Below are positions 12,708 to 23,401 of a DNA stretch of 64,000 nt, in pieces. Below the pieces are notes generated by a model. The model saw only the letters and a list, made by a program, of their open reading frames with translations. It had not been told where the DNA came from and did not search any database. The stretch comes from Adenanthera pavonina (Eukaryota > Streptophyta > Magnoliopsida > Fabales > Fabaceae): positions 11,748,501 through 11,812,500 of the forward strand of contig JAIVEN010000008.1 in the NCBI GenBank assembly GCA_026686845.1, written 5' to 3'. Position 1 is the stretch's first letter. The number at the start of each line of letters is the position of its first letter. Position numbers and translations under genes: made by a program.

Positions 12708-13830
12708 CTTGTGATTGAGCAATAAGTTGGTGGTTGGTGGACAACTATTTCATGTTTGATACTGTGTGAATATACTGAATTTGTTGGTGCAAGATGGCCT
12801 TAGTAAGATTAAGGATGTGATTCAAAATGTTCGTGAAAGTGTCAAATATAAAAATCCTTTTGATGCACAGTTGAGTTGAAGGGCTTGAAAGAAAGGAAAC
12901 TTATTATTGATTGTCCTACAAGATAGAATTCTACGCTCTTGATGTTGACTACTACAATGAAATTTAAGCATGTGTTTGCTAATTATCATGAAAAAGAGCC
13001 TTATTATATTTATGCACCATTATTTGAGGATTAGGAGAAGATTGAGAAGGTTTGTCAACTTTTAGTAGTTTTCAATGATGCCACTCACGTCATCTGAAGT
13101 TCATAGGGTGAAACAAGTACTTGATGATGCAGCGGATGATTAGGATTTCTTCATGAGGGAAATGGCAGAGCCTATGAAAGAAAAATTAGACAAATATTGG
13201 GGAGAATGCAATTTGTTAATGGCTATTGCAAGTGTCTTGGATCCAAGGACCAAATTAGATGTTATTGAGATAAGATTCCCATTGATATATAAACCAGAAA
13301 GTAAGACCAAACAGAATGTGGATAAGATCAAAAAAACATTGCATTATTTATATATGGAGTATATAGACTTGTGTACAGAAGACTCATCCTCTGTATCTGA
13401 TGACGTGAATGTTGATAGTATTGTCTCTTCAGAAGTTGTTGAACAACAAAGAGATAATAAAGGAATGTAGCGAATGTTGACAATAGTGTGTCAAAGGCAT
13501 TCAGTTTCTCCTACCAAATCAGAGCTAGAAATTTATTTGAAAGATGATCCTTATATCCCTTCTACCAATTCAACTTCATCTTTTTGTGCCTTAGAGTGGT
13601 AGAAGAATAACAATGCAAAGTTCTAAGTTTTATCAAGGATGGCAGCTGACATACTATCTGTTCCTATCTCAACTGTGGCATTGGAGTCTGCATTTAGTGC
13701 TGGAGGCTGGGTGATTGATGAATATTGCTAAGTTGAATGAAGAATCTATAGAAATTCTCATTTGTGGTGGAGATTGGCTTTGTCATAAGTATGGTGCTTT
13801 GTCATAAATATGGTCTCAAGTGACAACAAA
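12708..13830 (+). pseudogene. hAT-family transposase pseudogene (3' part)
   Basis: Translates, with stops and frameshifts, into the plant hAT (Ac-like, ricesleeper type) transposase. In order: a CVNILNLLVQDGL block near 12765-12800, an RNase-H-fold stretch (IIDCPT.R) near 12900, an open piece 13153-13470 with DKYWGECNLLMAIASVLDP, and the C-terminal dimerisation region 13510-13800 (SELEIYL; MAADILSVPISTVALESAFS). The N-terminal BED zinc finger is missing because element A interrupts the gene; that half should lie left of position 1. Stops near 13470, 13602 and 13730 show it is dead. Confidence 0.85.
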
Positions 13831-14740
13831 AAGTAAGAACCTTCAACGTAATCTTTTTTTTCATACAGCCAGTTAAACAAATTTATTAGTGTAGTTATAT
13901 TGTGTAACATGTCAATTGTTTTTTGTTGTGTAGGAAACACCGGAACAATAAGAGGACATATTGAAGACTTGATTAATGTTTCTGTGATTGTCTCTTTTCA
14001 TATTAGTATTACCTTTTAGCTTGATTTGTCTAGTTTGATTATGGTGTTGTTTGTATTATTATGAACTTATTGTATTATGGTGTTGTTTGTATTATTATGA
14101 ACTTATTATATTGTGGTGTTGTTTGCATTTTCTTGGATTTAGAATTGTGTTCTGGTCTTTTCTATAAACTTGAAATTGAAAATGTGGTGAAAAGCACACC
14201 ATTGTGGATATTGCTAGCTTTGTTTGTTTGTTTCATTCCTCATTATTTGTCAAAGAGATTGTTGGAGGCAAAATAGAAAATAAAAGTTGCAGGTGAGATC
14301 ATTATATTTTTTAATCCCTTGTGTGAGAATATTACTTCTTGTACTTATCCTTTTGCCTGTCTTTGAAGGATGACTAAACATATTCCATTTGGTGTGACTA
14401 CAAGTCTCATAAACACATTAGCATCATTAGGCTTCAGAGAGTGACATTGAAAATGTGGCTACAACCTCCAGATATATGATCTTTTTTCATCCTCAAATCC
14501 AATAGTTGCTTGCAAGATTAGAAAGATAAGAGAGCAATTTAATGTCATTGCAGAAAATATGTCTAAGTTAAATTAGTTGAAGAAACATACATGTTATACT
14601 TGCTTTCTCTCTTATTAGTACCTGGTGAGACCATATTGCTGTGTTTGGGGTTGCTTGATATTGATGTAGAATTTAAGTAGGTTTATGATGTTGGATTTAA
14701 ATAGGCTTATATTTGATATTATTTAATACTTATGTAGGCT
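13831..14740. other. AT-rich 3' part of hAT element, no gene seen
   Basis: Lies between the transposase remnant and the GC-richer subterminal repeats. A 36-bp tandem repeat occurs at 14041-14130. An open stretch at 14061-14276 is made largely of that repeat and has no recognisable domain. Confidence 0.6.
14041..14130. repeat. 36-bp tandem repeat, about 2.5 copies
   Basis: ATGGTGTTGTTTGTATTATT starts at 14041 and again at 14077. A third, diverged start is at 14113. Confidence 0.85.
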
Positions 14741-15068
14741 TTAAGTAGGCCTAAAGCCTACTTAAAGCTTAGAAGGCCTAAGCCTTCAAGTCTATTTAAA
14801 GGCCTACTTGTTCAGTAAATCTTTAAATAGGCTTCAGGCCAGGCCAGACCTTCTAAACTTGAGCCTAAAAAAAGGCCTGATATAGGCTAATAGGCTAGAC
14901 TCAGGTTTAAGACCTGCTATGCAGGCTTAGCCTGTTTAGGCCTTCTAAACTTGAGCCTAAAAAAAGGCCTGATATAGGCCAATAGGCTAGGTTCAAGCTT
15001 AAGACCTGCTATGTAGGCCTGGCCTATTTAGGCAAGGCCCGGCCTAGCCTAACTTGTTTTCACCCCCA
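14741..15068. mobile_element. hAT element 3' subterminal region and terminus
   Basis: Dense short inverted repeats of AGGCCTA/TAGGCCT type, with a duplicated block of 92-bp period (starts 14851 and 14943). It ends in TTTTCACCCCCA at 15068. The reverse complement TGGGGGTGAAAACAAGTT resembles the TIR of the hAT MITE at 43959 (TAGGGGTGAACAAGTT). With the transposase relic upstream this is best read as the right end of the hAT element. The left TIR is outside the window. Confidence 0.65.
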
Positions 15069-15711
15069 GATGCGTGCTTTTGTTTCCTTTATCATCTCAA
15101 ATATGAGTATAGAATATTTATTTTTAATTAATCTGAATTGTTTAGATCAAAATCCAATTGTTTAAACTTTATTTGCTTTCATTATACTAGTTATAGTATT
15201 TTTAATTTTAAAATAAGTCAAAATAAAAAATTTTAACTATATAGTTACACAGTAAAATAATTTTTAACTATTTATAAAAAAATAATTTTTAACTAAATAT
15301 ATATTACTTTAAAAATGATGTTTGAAGAGAAAAAAATTAAAATCTCAACAGTTGATATCAAATCTTAATGGTTAATATATGTATCATCTCAACGATAATA
15401 TATACATCCCGTGAGATCAAATCATCAGAAGCATCCCAGGTATATACCTCTTAAAATTCTTCAAGGTTAGGCCCAATAATGGTCCCTTCCTTCTCTATAT
15501 AAAGATGTCCATCAAAGATGTTTAATTAAAGGAATTGAATTCGTCCTTTGCAAAAGTTATTCTCAGGCATATATGCTAGTTTTTAATTCATAGCCACAAG
15601 AATTAAAGTTATCTATAATATTGTCTATATATGTTCCTGCATAACTCTAAGTCTGCTCCCATACCTCTTGCCTGTACTTGTTTTCCACGCTGAGCTGGTG
15701 ACTGCAAGGAC
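15069..15711. promoter_or_regulatory. Upstream region of the 280-residue ORF with TATA box
   Basis: AT-rich. TATATAAAG at 15496-15504 lies about 210 bp before the first ATG, a plausible core promoter with a 5' leader. An in-frame stop upstream of 15712 argues against a longer N terminus in this exon. This is prediction only. Confidence 0.4.
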
Positions 15712-16554
15712 ATGGGCTCCTCAATGACCCGTCCTCAGGACGACATGGGCTCCTCAATAACCCGTCCTCAGGACGACATGAGATCCTCAATAACCTATCC
15801 TGAGTACGTCAAGGTTAAACGAGCTGTATGGTCAAGTGAAGAATTCCCTTGGGAGATCGGTCATACGTTTACTTCGCATTCAGCTAATGCTTCAAGTACT
15901 TGCACTCATCTTAGGGCGAACAGCCACAAGGTGCTTTTCGCACTCAGTGATGGCTTGTGCGAAGGTAATCGAGTAGGAATTGTTATGGAGTTTAAGGTTG
16001 AAAGAGACGACAATGGCAATTTCAAGTTTGGTCCTTTAAGATGTGATTTCAGTGGGCGTTTCTCACAGCAATGTACTGGACACACTTACATCGCTTTGAC
16101 ATATCAGGACATATTTGGTTCAAGAAGAGCTGATACTTCTGCGCATCTAAGCGACGTTACTTCTGAAGTTGGCATATGTCGGCAGGAATGGACAATATGT
16201 CATTCGTTATTCCATCTTGGGGAACAAATTCTGAGTTGTATGTGGACAATGAGATGTGATGAGAATGGCCTGGAAGTGAAGTTTTCAGGCTTGTGTAATA
16301 AGGATTCAAGTGCAGAGGGACTAGGCCCTTTTCACATTGATGATCGTGTGGTATCTGGTAAGCCTCCAAAAGATGAAAAGGATGTGGCCGTCTCTCCTGG
16401 AAAGCAAAGTAGGCCTCCTCAAACTCTGATCTCACCACATGGTAATTTCAATGATGGCGGAACCCATGGTAATTGGAATCATCCTAGTTTTCGTCGGTGT
16501 CAATTTAATATTACTGTCGCGAGGGGTATATCCGAGGATAATTCATATTTGTAA
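15712..16554 (+). CDS. Unrecognised 280-residue protein with N-terminal repeats
   Basis: The only sizeable ORF outside the transposable elements, and its base composition is richer in G+C than its surroundings. I do not recognise a family. Three 33-bp tandem units open it (15711, 15744, 15777), each starting with ATG, and encode MGSSMTRPQDD, MGSSITRPQDD and MRSSITYPEYV. Initiation could be at 15712, 15745 or 15778. The remainder (residues about 34-280) is soluble-looking, with scattered cysteines, no signal peptide and no membrane segment. Its last 60 residues are rich in Pro, Gly and Asn. It may be a single-exon gene, one exon of a larger gene, or a recent gene relic. No neighbour points to a function. 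Confidence 0.6.
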   Translation: MGSSMTRPQDDMGSSITRPQDDMRSSITYPEYVKVKRAVWSSEEFPWEIGHTFTSHSANASSTCTHLRANSHKVLFALSDGLCEGNRVGIVMEFKVERDDNGNFKFGPLRCDFSGRFSQQCTGHTYIALTYQDIFGSRRADTSAHLSDVTSEVGICRQEWTICHSLFHLGEQILSCMWTMRCDENGLEVKFSGLCNKDSSAEGLGPFHIDDRVVSGKPPKDEKDVAVSPGKQSRPPQTLISPHGNFNDGGTHGNWNHPSFRRCQFNITVARGISEDNSYL

Positions 16555-17738
16555 ATTAGTGGAATGACCTTCATATGTGTGTGTCCAGCTCATCTTTATA
16601 ATAAGTATGTGTAAAAATCAAGGTATTAAAAATTGAACATGTCATTTAACTAAATGAGTCACTAGCCAATGGCATGTTGCCATAGTGGCACCGTTGGTGG
16701 TCCTAAAATCCTTCCTTTGGTGTTGAAGGTCACTTCAAATATGTGGATATGCGCATGTGGAGTGTGTGTGAATTGTACATGAGTCATCCATATTATAACT
16801 AAAAAAATAGAGTCACTGTACAGAACATGGTAACATCTCGAATTATGAGCAGTTCAATTATTTGTTTTCCTATCCTTTCTGGAAGAAATTTTTTGTACTT
16901 ATTCGACGAGGTTTGGTAGGAGTCACTAATTAAGAGATCAAGACAAAACATAGAACTGGGGTGGGTTGGGGGAAAATCTGTTCATAATTTTCTAAAATAA
17001 AATTATTGATTTAGGATCATAAAGTAGTCCAAAATTTTACATTCTGTGTATAATTTATTCAATACTTTTTTACCAGTTGCTGTACAGCAACGCATTGCTG
17101 CTGCTTAACTGCAACTTTCCTATTTTTATCTGGGTGGTGGAAATTTCATGTTTTAATTTTATTCTATTTTTGTTTTATCTTTTTCTTATATGGAATTTAA
17201 AATTAAGAGATTATTTTTATTTGGTGCCTAGCTTCCTAATCAAATTAAACGCACGGTCCATATTTCATGTTGAAAAAGCAGCAAAGTGATACCGCAATGG
17301 AAAGAGCAACAAAGAACCCATTTCCACTTTGGATATAATTTCTCAATGATTTTAATTGCAATATATCCAAAATATCGGCAACAATGGAAAATTTGGAACA
17401 ATACATTTTTTTTAATGAAAAACAGTTTGTCTTTTTAAATTTTCTTTAAACAAAAATTAAGTTGAATCTCCAAGGCCGGAGACCAGAAAAAAATAATAAA
17501 AAAAAAATTATCACATGTGTCCCGAGGTTCCTTCCTTCACTATACGTGTCAACCAAACAAAGCATTCTAAAAGATGCCAAGAGGTTTCTAATCCATCCAT
17601 TACTAAAACATACATACCAATCTAGCCACATAGGACATTCACACCATCCTCCGGAATGACCAAGTCAACCAACATCAACCACACAAGGCATATGTGCAAG
17701 TAGGGAGAGTCCCCCAAGACAAAACAAGATAGGGTACC
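16555..17738. other. AT-rich intergenic DNA, nothing recognised
   Basis: 3' flank of the ORF, with homopolymer-rich AT sequence and only short spurious ORFs. Confidence 0.6.
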
Positions 17739-17990
17739 TGTAATATCCCCAATTTTATAGATGTGTTATGAGAACGATTGTCATGAGATAAAGTGAATTT
17801 ATATATGAAAAGTATGGTTGGAAAAGAAATGGGACCATATGTATTTTTTGAATGCTAGAAGAGACAAAAAGTAATTTCACACATTTGATTTTTAGTTGGA
17901 ATTAAGTTATCCTGTAATCCTTAGAACAAATTATGTTTGATTCTTGACTGGAATAAAATGCAAGCTTGGTCCTTAATTATAATTAATTTT
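17739..17990 (-). repeat. Truncated LTR fragment, family 2
   Basis: TGTAATATCCCC and the next 230 bp match the reverse complement of the end of the LTR closing at 38298. Shared landmarks include GTAATTTCACA and a GGAATTAA stretch. The rest of the LTR is missing. Confidence 0.7.
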
Positions 17991-18735
17991 GAAAATTTAT
18001 TAATTAGTATATATATGAAAATGAATATTTTGATATGCTAGACCATGTTAGTATAACAACTCTCAGTATACTATCATAGATACATATGTTTCTTTTTTAT
18101 AAAGCAGACATAACAAGAATTTCTTTAAAAAACTTTTTAATATATTTTTGTCTATGTTTTTATGCCTATTTTATGAAAATAGATATAAAACACCTTTTTT
18201 TTTTAATTTTTGTTATAATTAATTAAGTTTTGGTCTCTCTTAATTTTTTTAGAATTATATCATTTATGTCTATTTTGAAATAATAAATAGATGTAAAACT
18301 TAATTTTTTACAAAATAAAGATCTCTAAATTTTAGAATAATTTCTAAATATTCAAATCTTAATTGTTCATCTTTTTACTATGATTTTTTAGTATATACAC
18401 ATATTCTTTGTTTTTTATATACGCATCTATTTTATTGCACAGTTTGTTAGATTGCTTAAAACTTTTTATTATTTACATCATTTTTGTATAAAAGAGTAGT
18501 GCAAATAAATTTTCTTTTTGTTTTGGCCAATGGAAATGTAATTTATCTTAGCTAAACAATAAGTGCTTTTTTTTGGTATGATTTGCCTATTGCAAAATTG
18601 TAAGTATCTCTTGAATACTTTTAACCAATGAATTAAAAACCGGACCAAACCGGCCAGTTTAACTGGTCTGACCAGGAATCGGTCCATAGTCCGGTCCAAT
18701 CATAGATGCAAACCAGAGGTTTTCAGAACTGGTAC
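17991..18735. other. AT-rich DNA with CCGG-type inverted repeats
   Basis: Contains repeated AT-rich ATGTCTATTT / AAATAGATGT pairs (18150-18310). At 18640-18700 there is a cluster of ACCGGACCAAACCGGCC-like short inverted repeats common in plant non-autonomous transposons; no clear termini are seen. GGTAC at 18731-18735 is the left target duplication of the next LTR. Confidence 0.45.
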
Positions 18736-19685
18736 TGTAACACCCTACTCCAACACACCTCTACTCTTGACCAATCACTTCAAATACTAACCAATCTAAA
18801 CCAGAAACACCCTAATTTCAACTTGCCATTCATCCAAAACAGTTAGAAACTTCAAGTGGAACCAAACAGGGCGTCACCACAACTACTATAGTACCATCGT
18901 GGTGTCGGTACTCTCGGGTCTTAATTTTTAGAAACAGGGAGGACTGGTGCCGCAGCCAAGCTTCTAGCACCACGGTGTCCCTTGCTGATACAATATTAGC
19001 AATTTATAACTTTTTGAGGTGAACTTTCGATGCGTAACTTCTTGCGCTGACCTTTGATTGACCTGGTTCCAACTCCTACAGGTCACTCTCATCTCAATCT
19101 AGTCAAATGCACCAACTTCACCTGAATTCATCTCCGTATGAAGATTTTAGACACTCAATACCATTTTGGCCACTTTTTGGCCAAAACTCACACCTCAGGT
19201 ACTCTAATTGCCACCAAAGGCAATTTGACCATTGTGAACCTTCCACACAGGTCCCAAATAACACCACGAACCTATTCAAGGAGGTTCTACCCCGAGGAAA
19301 CCACTACTCCAAGATTTGACCCCCCTTGAATGCCTAAAACCACATAATGGGCTATTTGCCCAAAAACATGCATACATGGCCCAAACTCCCCTTTTGGGCT
19401 CAATATAGCTAATCCGGCTCGCCAACACATATTCCAACAACAATGACCTATACTTAGGTCCATATCATCAACACACACATATAAACTTTACCAAGCACAT
19501 CAACCATAACTCGGCATACTACCACATCTACACCATTCATCATCCCTCAACATCATCTACATAACAGTATCACTTTACCCAAATGTGCATAACTACAAAC
19601 ATCTCTATACTCCTAAGACACCCATACATACAGTTAGGTTATATCAACCTACTTGGCACAATATTACATAAACTATATTACGAAC
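18736..19685. mobile_element. Solo LTR, family 1, copy 2: left part (split by element B)
   Basis: Begins TGTAACACCCTACTCC after GGTAC. It is interrupted by element B and resumes at 31851, ending TTGTTACA at 32902, followed by GGTAC at 32903-32907. The perfect duplication shows that one solo LTR of about 2.0 kb was hit by B. It contains the same landmark (GACCAAAACTCA, CAAAGGCAATTTGACC) as copies 1, 3 and 4. Confidence 0.88.
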
Positions 19686-21546
19686 TGTTGAATCAAGAGT
19701 TTTGATGATTCCAAACTAACATTCAATAGCTTGGATTGAAGATATCAAAGGAGATCAAAGCTGTCTCAAGTGAAGATTTTCTGAGTTCTTGCTGTTAGAT
19801 CTTTTGTAGGATCCTTAGTTTTTGTTATGACTGGGTAAAAGATTTTGATTTGAAGAAAAGATGTTTTCAAACTTTGATTTTATGTTAAATCTTTAAATAT
19901 TTGAAAAACACCCACAAACAGACGAAGGTTGAAAGGATAAGCTAAACTGTCAAGTTGGAAATTCGAACTTTGCCTTTGGAAATTCGAATTTCGAGCTAAA
20001 ACTGAATGAGTCTGAAGAGATGGCTCTCTGTCAGACGAATTTTGGCTGTTCAAAATTCAAATTTTCATCTAGTCTGAAAGAGGCCTTTTGATAAACAGAC
20101 GAACTTCACACTTTCAAAATTTGAATTTCAAGTAAAATGAAGTTTGTAAAAACCAAAGAAATTCGTCTGAAATTATGATAAAGTGCATATGAGATCAAGA
20201 ATGATTTAAGTTTCAAAACTGCTCTCTGACAGACGAATTTTGAACTTCCAACATTCGAATTTTTATATAAGTCTGAAAGATGCCTCTTTGCAACAGACGA
20301 ACTTTGAGTCTTCAAAATTCGAATTTCAAACAAAACAAAAATTGAGAAAATAGAAGAAATTCGTCTGAAACTATGTTAAAGTTCATCTGAGATCAAGAAT
20401 GATTTAAGTTTCAAAACTGCTCTCTGACAGACGAACTTTGAACATTAAAATTCGAATTTCAGAAGCTAAGTTCTTGAGTCTGTTAAAGTGAAACATTGAC
20501 ATACGAATGATAAGGACTTGCAACATTCGAATGATGAAATTAGTCTGGAAAGAGTCTCTCTGACAGACAAATTTCACCCTTCCAAAATTTGAATTTCGAA
20601 GAAAGTAATCTACTGTGTCTCTTAAACATTCAGTGGACAGACGAATTTTGGGATACCGAAATTCGAATTTCGAAGGCACTGTAGAAAATTGAAAACACTG
20701 TTCACACTTAACCGAAAAACTTTCTTCTTGAAAATTCGTATGTCACATTGTGAAAATGTTTTGTAAGTTTCAAAATTCAAATTTCAATTCATGAACAGAC
20801 AAACTTCTTGCTGTAACGTTGGAAGCTTTGATCTTTGGTTCCTTCGAAATTCGTCTGTTGACCAACCAAAATTCGAATTTCAGTATGTCAGAAACATTAG
20901 ATGCGGTTGGTAAACGGATAGTTTTTCAGAGTAACCGTTGGATAACTTCCCCAACGGATAGATTTAGTCTCTAACGGATATTTGAGACTTAAATCTATAA
21001 ATACAACATCATTTGAAGTTGTGAAAAAGAGAATCAAACTTGTATATACTGAATTTCTGCTAAATCTTCTTCTCAAAAGCTTTTACCCTCTCAACTTCTA
21101 TACTTGTACTCAAACTTTCATATCTACTCTTTTCAAGAGAGTTATTTCATTGTAATCAATCTACTCTTCATCTTGGAGATATATTTACTTGTGAGGGGTA
21201 TTCATAAGGGGATTGGGAAGCACATAGTGAAAGTGCTTGGAGAGTGTGAGAGAGCTCAGAAACAGAGCATACTCGTGTACTGTGGCCCCAGCAAGAAGCC
21301 CATTGAAATTCTTGCTGTATAGTGGATAAATCTCAAGAGGTGTCTTGGGGACTGGATGTAGGTCAAGTGGAAAGACCGAACCAGGATAAATCACTGAGTT
21401 TTCTTCTTCCTATCTTTACTTTTCATCTTGCTCTGTTTTACGTATTGTTTTCATTATATTGTGATATCTTCACTTACTTCACTTTGTGCAGAAAAATTTC
21501 AATCTTCTCAATTCACCCCCCTCTTGGGAAGTCAGCCTTGCTAACA
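19686..21546 (+). repeat. Element B 5' LTR
   Basis: TGTTGAATC...GCTAACA, 1,861 bp. The U3 (19900-20900) holds the array of AGACGAA and TTCGAA motifs, including a 198-bp near-tandem duplication (GATCAAGAATGATTTAAG at 20193 and 20391). TATAAATA at 20996-21003 is the probable promoter. A block near 21340-21390 (GGGGACTGGATGTAGG) is shared with other LTR subfamilies. Confidence 0.95.
20996..21003 (+). promoter_or_regulatory. LTR TATA box (element B, 5' LTR)
   Basis: TATAAATA, preserved at the equivalent place in all five SIRE LTRs seen (301, 12174, 20996, 31295, and 58078 on the minus strand). It places the palindrome array in U3, upstream of transcription start. Confidence 0.7.
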
Positions 21547-21548
21547 AG

Positions 21549-21566
21549 TGGTATCAGAGACCGGAT
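21549..21566 (+). promoter_or_regulatory. Primer binding site of element B
   Basis: TGGTATCAGAGACCGG two bases after the LTR end; complementary to the 3' end of initiator tRNA-Met. Confidence 0.88.
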
Positions 21567-21601
21567 TCCCATTCAAAGGAACTCGCAGTCCGGGAATTAA
21601 G

Positions 21602-23401
21602 ATGGCTGGCTTTGGGGAGAGTATACTTCCTGAAGGAAACAACACTCACAAACCACCAGGCTTCAGTGGAGAGCATTATGGACATTGGAAGATGAGGATG
21701 CAGATCTACCTCCAATCAATTGATCTTGACATCTGGTCAGTCATTGAAAAATGAGACTTCGTCCCAATGGCTCTAACTGAAGATGGAAGACACAAAGAGA
21801 AGCTAGAAGCAGAGTGGAATGATGAAGATAGAAGGAGAGTCCTACTGAACTTCAAAGCAAAGCACTGTTTGGTCAGTGCCCTGAACCAGGATGAATTCTA
21901 CAGAGTCTCACAATGCACCACTGCAAAAGGAATGTGGGATACTCTACAGATTGCACATGAAGGAACATCTGGAGTTAGGGAGAACAGACTGAACACATGC
22001 ATTGGGGAGTATGAAAGCTTCAGAATGGCTGAAGGAGAAACTGTAAAGGAGCTCCAAAAGAGATTCACTCTCATTGTGAATCAACTGAAGAGCTTGGGAA
22101 AAGAATACACACAGTCTGAGAAAGTAAGAAAGATACTCAGAGCTCTCCCTCTGGAATGGCAGCCCAAGGTGACAGCTATAGAAGAAGCCAGAGGAGAATC
22201 AATAGCTTCTGTCACAGCTCTCTTCGGCAGCCTTGAGGAGTATGAAGGAAAAATCAAAGCACTCAAGGAAGCTGGGCTGGACAGAAAGAAGAAAGGCCTT
22301 GCCCTCAAAGCTGCTGATAAAAAGGAAGAAGAATCTGACGAACGAGATGAGCTGGATGAGGAAACTCTGGCCATGATGGTCAGAAAATTTGGAAGATTCT
22401 ACAGCAAGAAGAAGAACAAGAGATTCTTCAAGAAAGGAGTGGCTGGAGAAAATAAGAAAGACACAAAAGAACCTGTGGCTTGCTATGAGTGCAAGAAGCA
22501 AGGACACATAAAGTGGGACTGCCCCCAATTCATCAAGAAACAAGAAAAAGAAAAGAAAGCTGCTGACAAAGGAAAGAAGAAGAAAGCCTACATTTCATCC
22601 ATATGGGGCAACAGCTCAGATGAGGAAGAAGAAGATGAGGATGAGATTGCCAACATTTGTCTAATGGCACTTGCTTCTGAAGAAGTCACACCCTCATGCA
22701 GCAGTGATCAAGAAGAAGAGGTATATGAATCTGAACCTTCCTATTCTGAATTACTGGATGCATTTCATGAGCTTCATGATGAATTTATTAAAATTGCTAA
22801 AGAACTGAAATTGGCAAAGAAAAAGGTAAGCAAGCTGGAGTCTCAAAGCATAGTCTCTAAAACTGCCACTTTACCTACTTCTGAATCTGTCTGCTGCACT
22901 TCATGCACTGAACTTAAGCGAACTAATGATTATTTAATTAAAAGCATGTCTAGGCTCACTAGAGGTAAGGATATGTTGTTTGCATTAATGGGAAGCCAAA
23001 GAATATCACAAGGAAAAGCTGGTCTTGGCTATGATCCATGTGCTGTCAAAGAAAAGATTAGGAAGAAAAATCAAAATGCATATATGAGACACTTTGTGCA
23101 TGCTGAGAGCAATAAAAAGAAAAATGATGTATCACCTCACATTGAAACATATGATCAACCAAGGCATACTAGACAAAAATATTATCTGCATTGTTTTCTT
23201 CCTGCTTCTCAATCTAGCAGTCCTTTCACCACCTGTCATTTCTGTAACAAAAAGGGACATACTTCCAGTTCCTGTGCTTTGAAGAAAAATGGACTTGACA
23301 GGAAAGTTAAATGGGTTCCCAAAAGTGCATTTGCATCTAAGGAAATAACTACTGACAGAAAAGGACCCAAGCAAATTTGGGTACCTAAAAGGAAAACATA
23401 A
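21602..23401 (+). pseudogene. gag: Element B gag, nearly intact with one premature stop
   Basis: Capsid/nucleocapsid polyprotein. ATG 21602 (MAGFGESILPEG) is followed after 50 codons by an in-frame TGA at 21752-21754, where element A reads a glycine codon. The same frame then stays open to TAA 23399-23401. Residues of the Gag fold typical of plant copia (LPLEWQPKVTAIEE) lie near 22145-22190. Two CCHC zinc knuckles are intact: CYECKKQGHIKWDC from 22481 and CHFCNKKGHTSSSC from 23234. Lysine/glutamate-rich linkers lie between them. Because of the stop, translation could give only a short peptide, or an N-terminally truncated Gag from the ATG at 21767. Confidence 0.92.

Noticed and set aside
18640..18700. 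CCGG-rich cluster as a complete MITE
   Set aside because: Inverted repeats are present, but I could not find paired termini or a target duplication on both sides of the inserted LTR.
19900..20900. U3 motifs as heat-shock elements
   Set aside because: Heat-shock elements need GAA and TTC blocks separated by two bases. Here TTC and GAA abut (TTCGAA) or are one or more than two bases apart, so the phase is wrong.
19900..20900. U3 repeats as a CRISPR-like or satellite array
   Set aside because: Repeat length and spacing are irregular, and the sequence is inside a plant LTR with clear retrotransposon borders.
22081..22543. Antisense ORFs of 97 and 114 codons opposite gag
   Set aside because: Ser/Phe/Leu-rich mirror images of the Lys/Glu-rich gag frame; composition artefacts.
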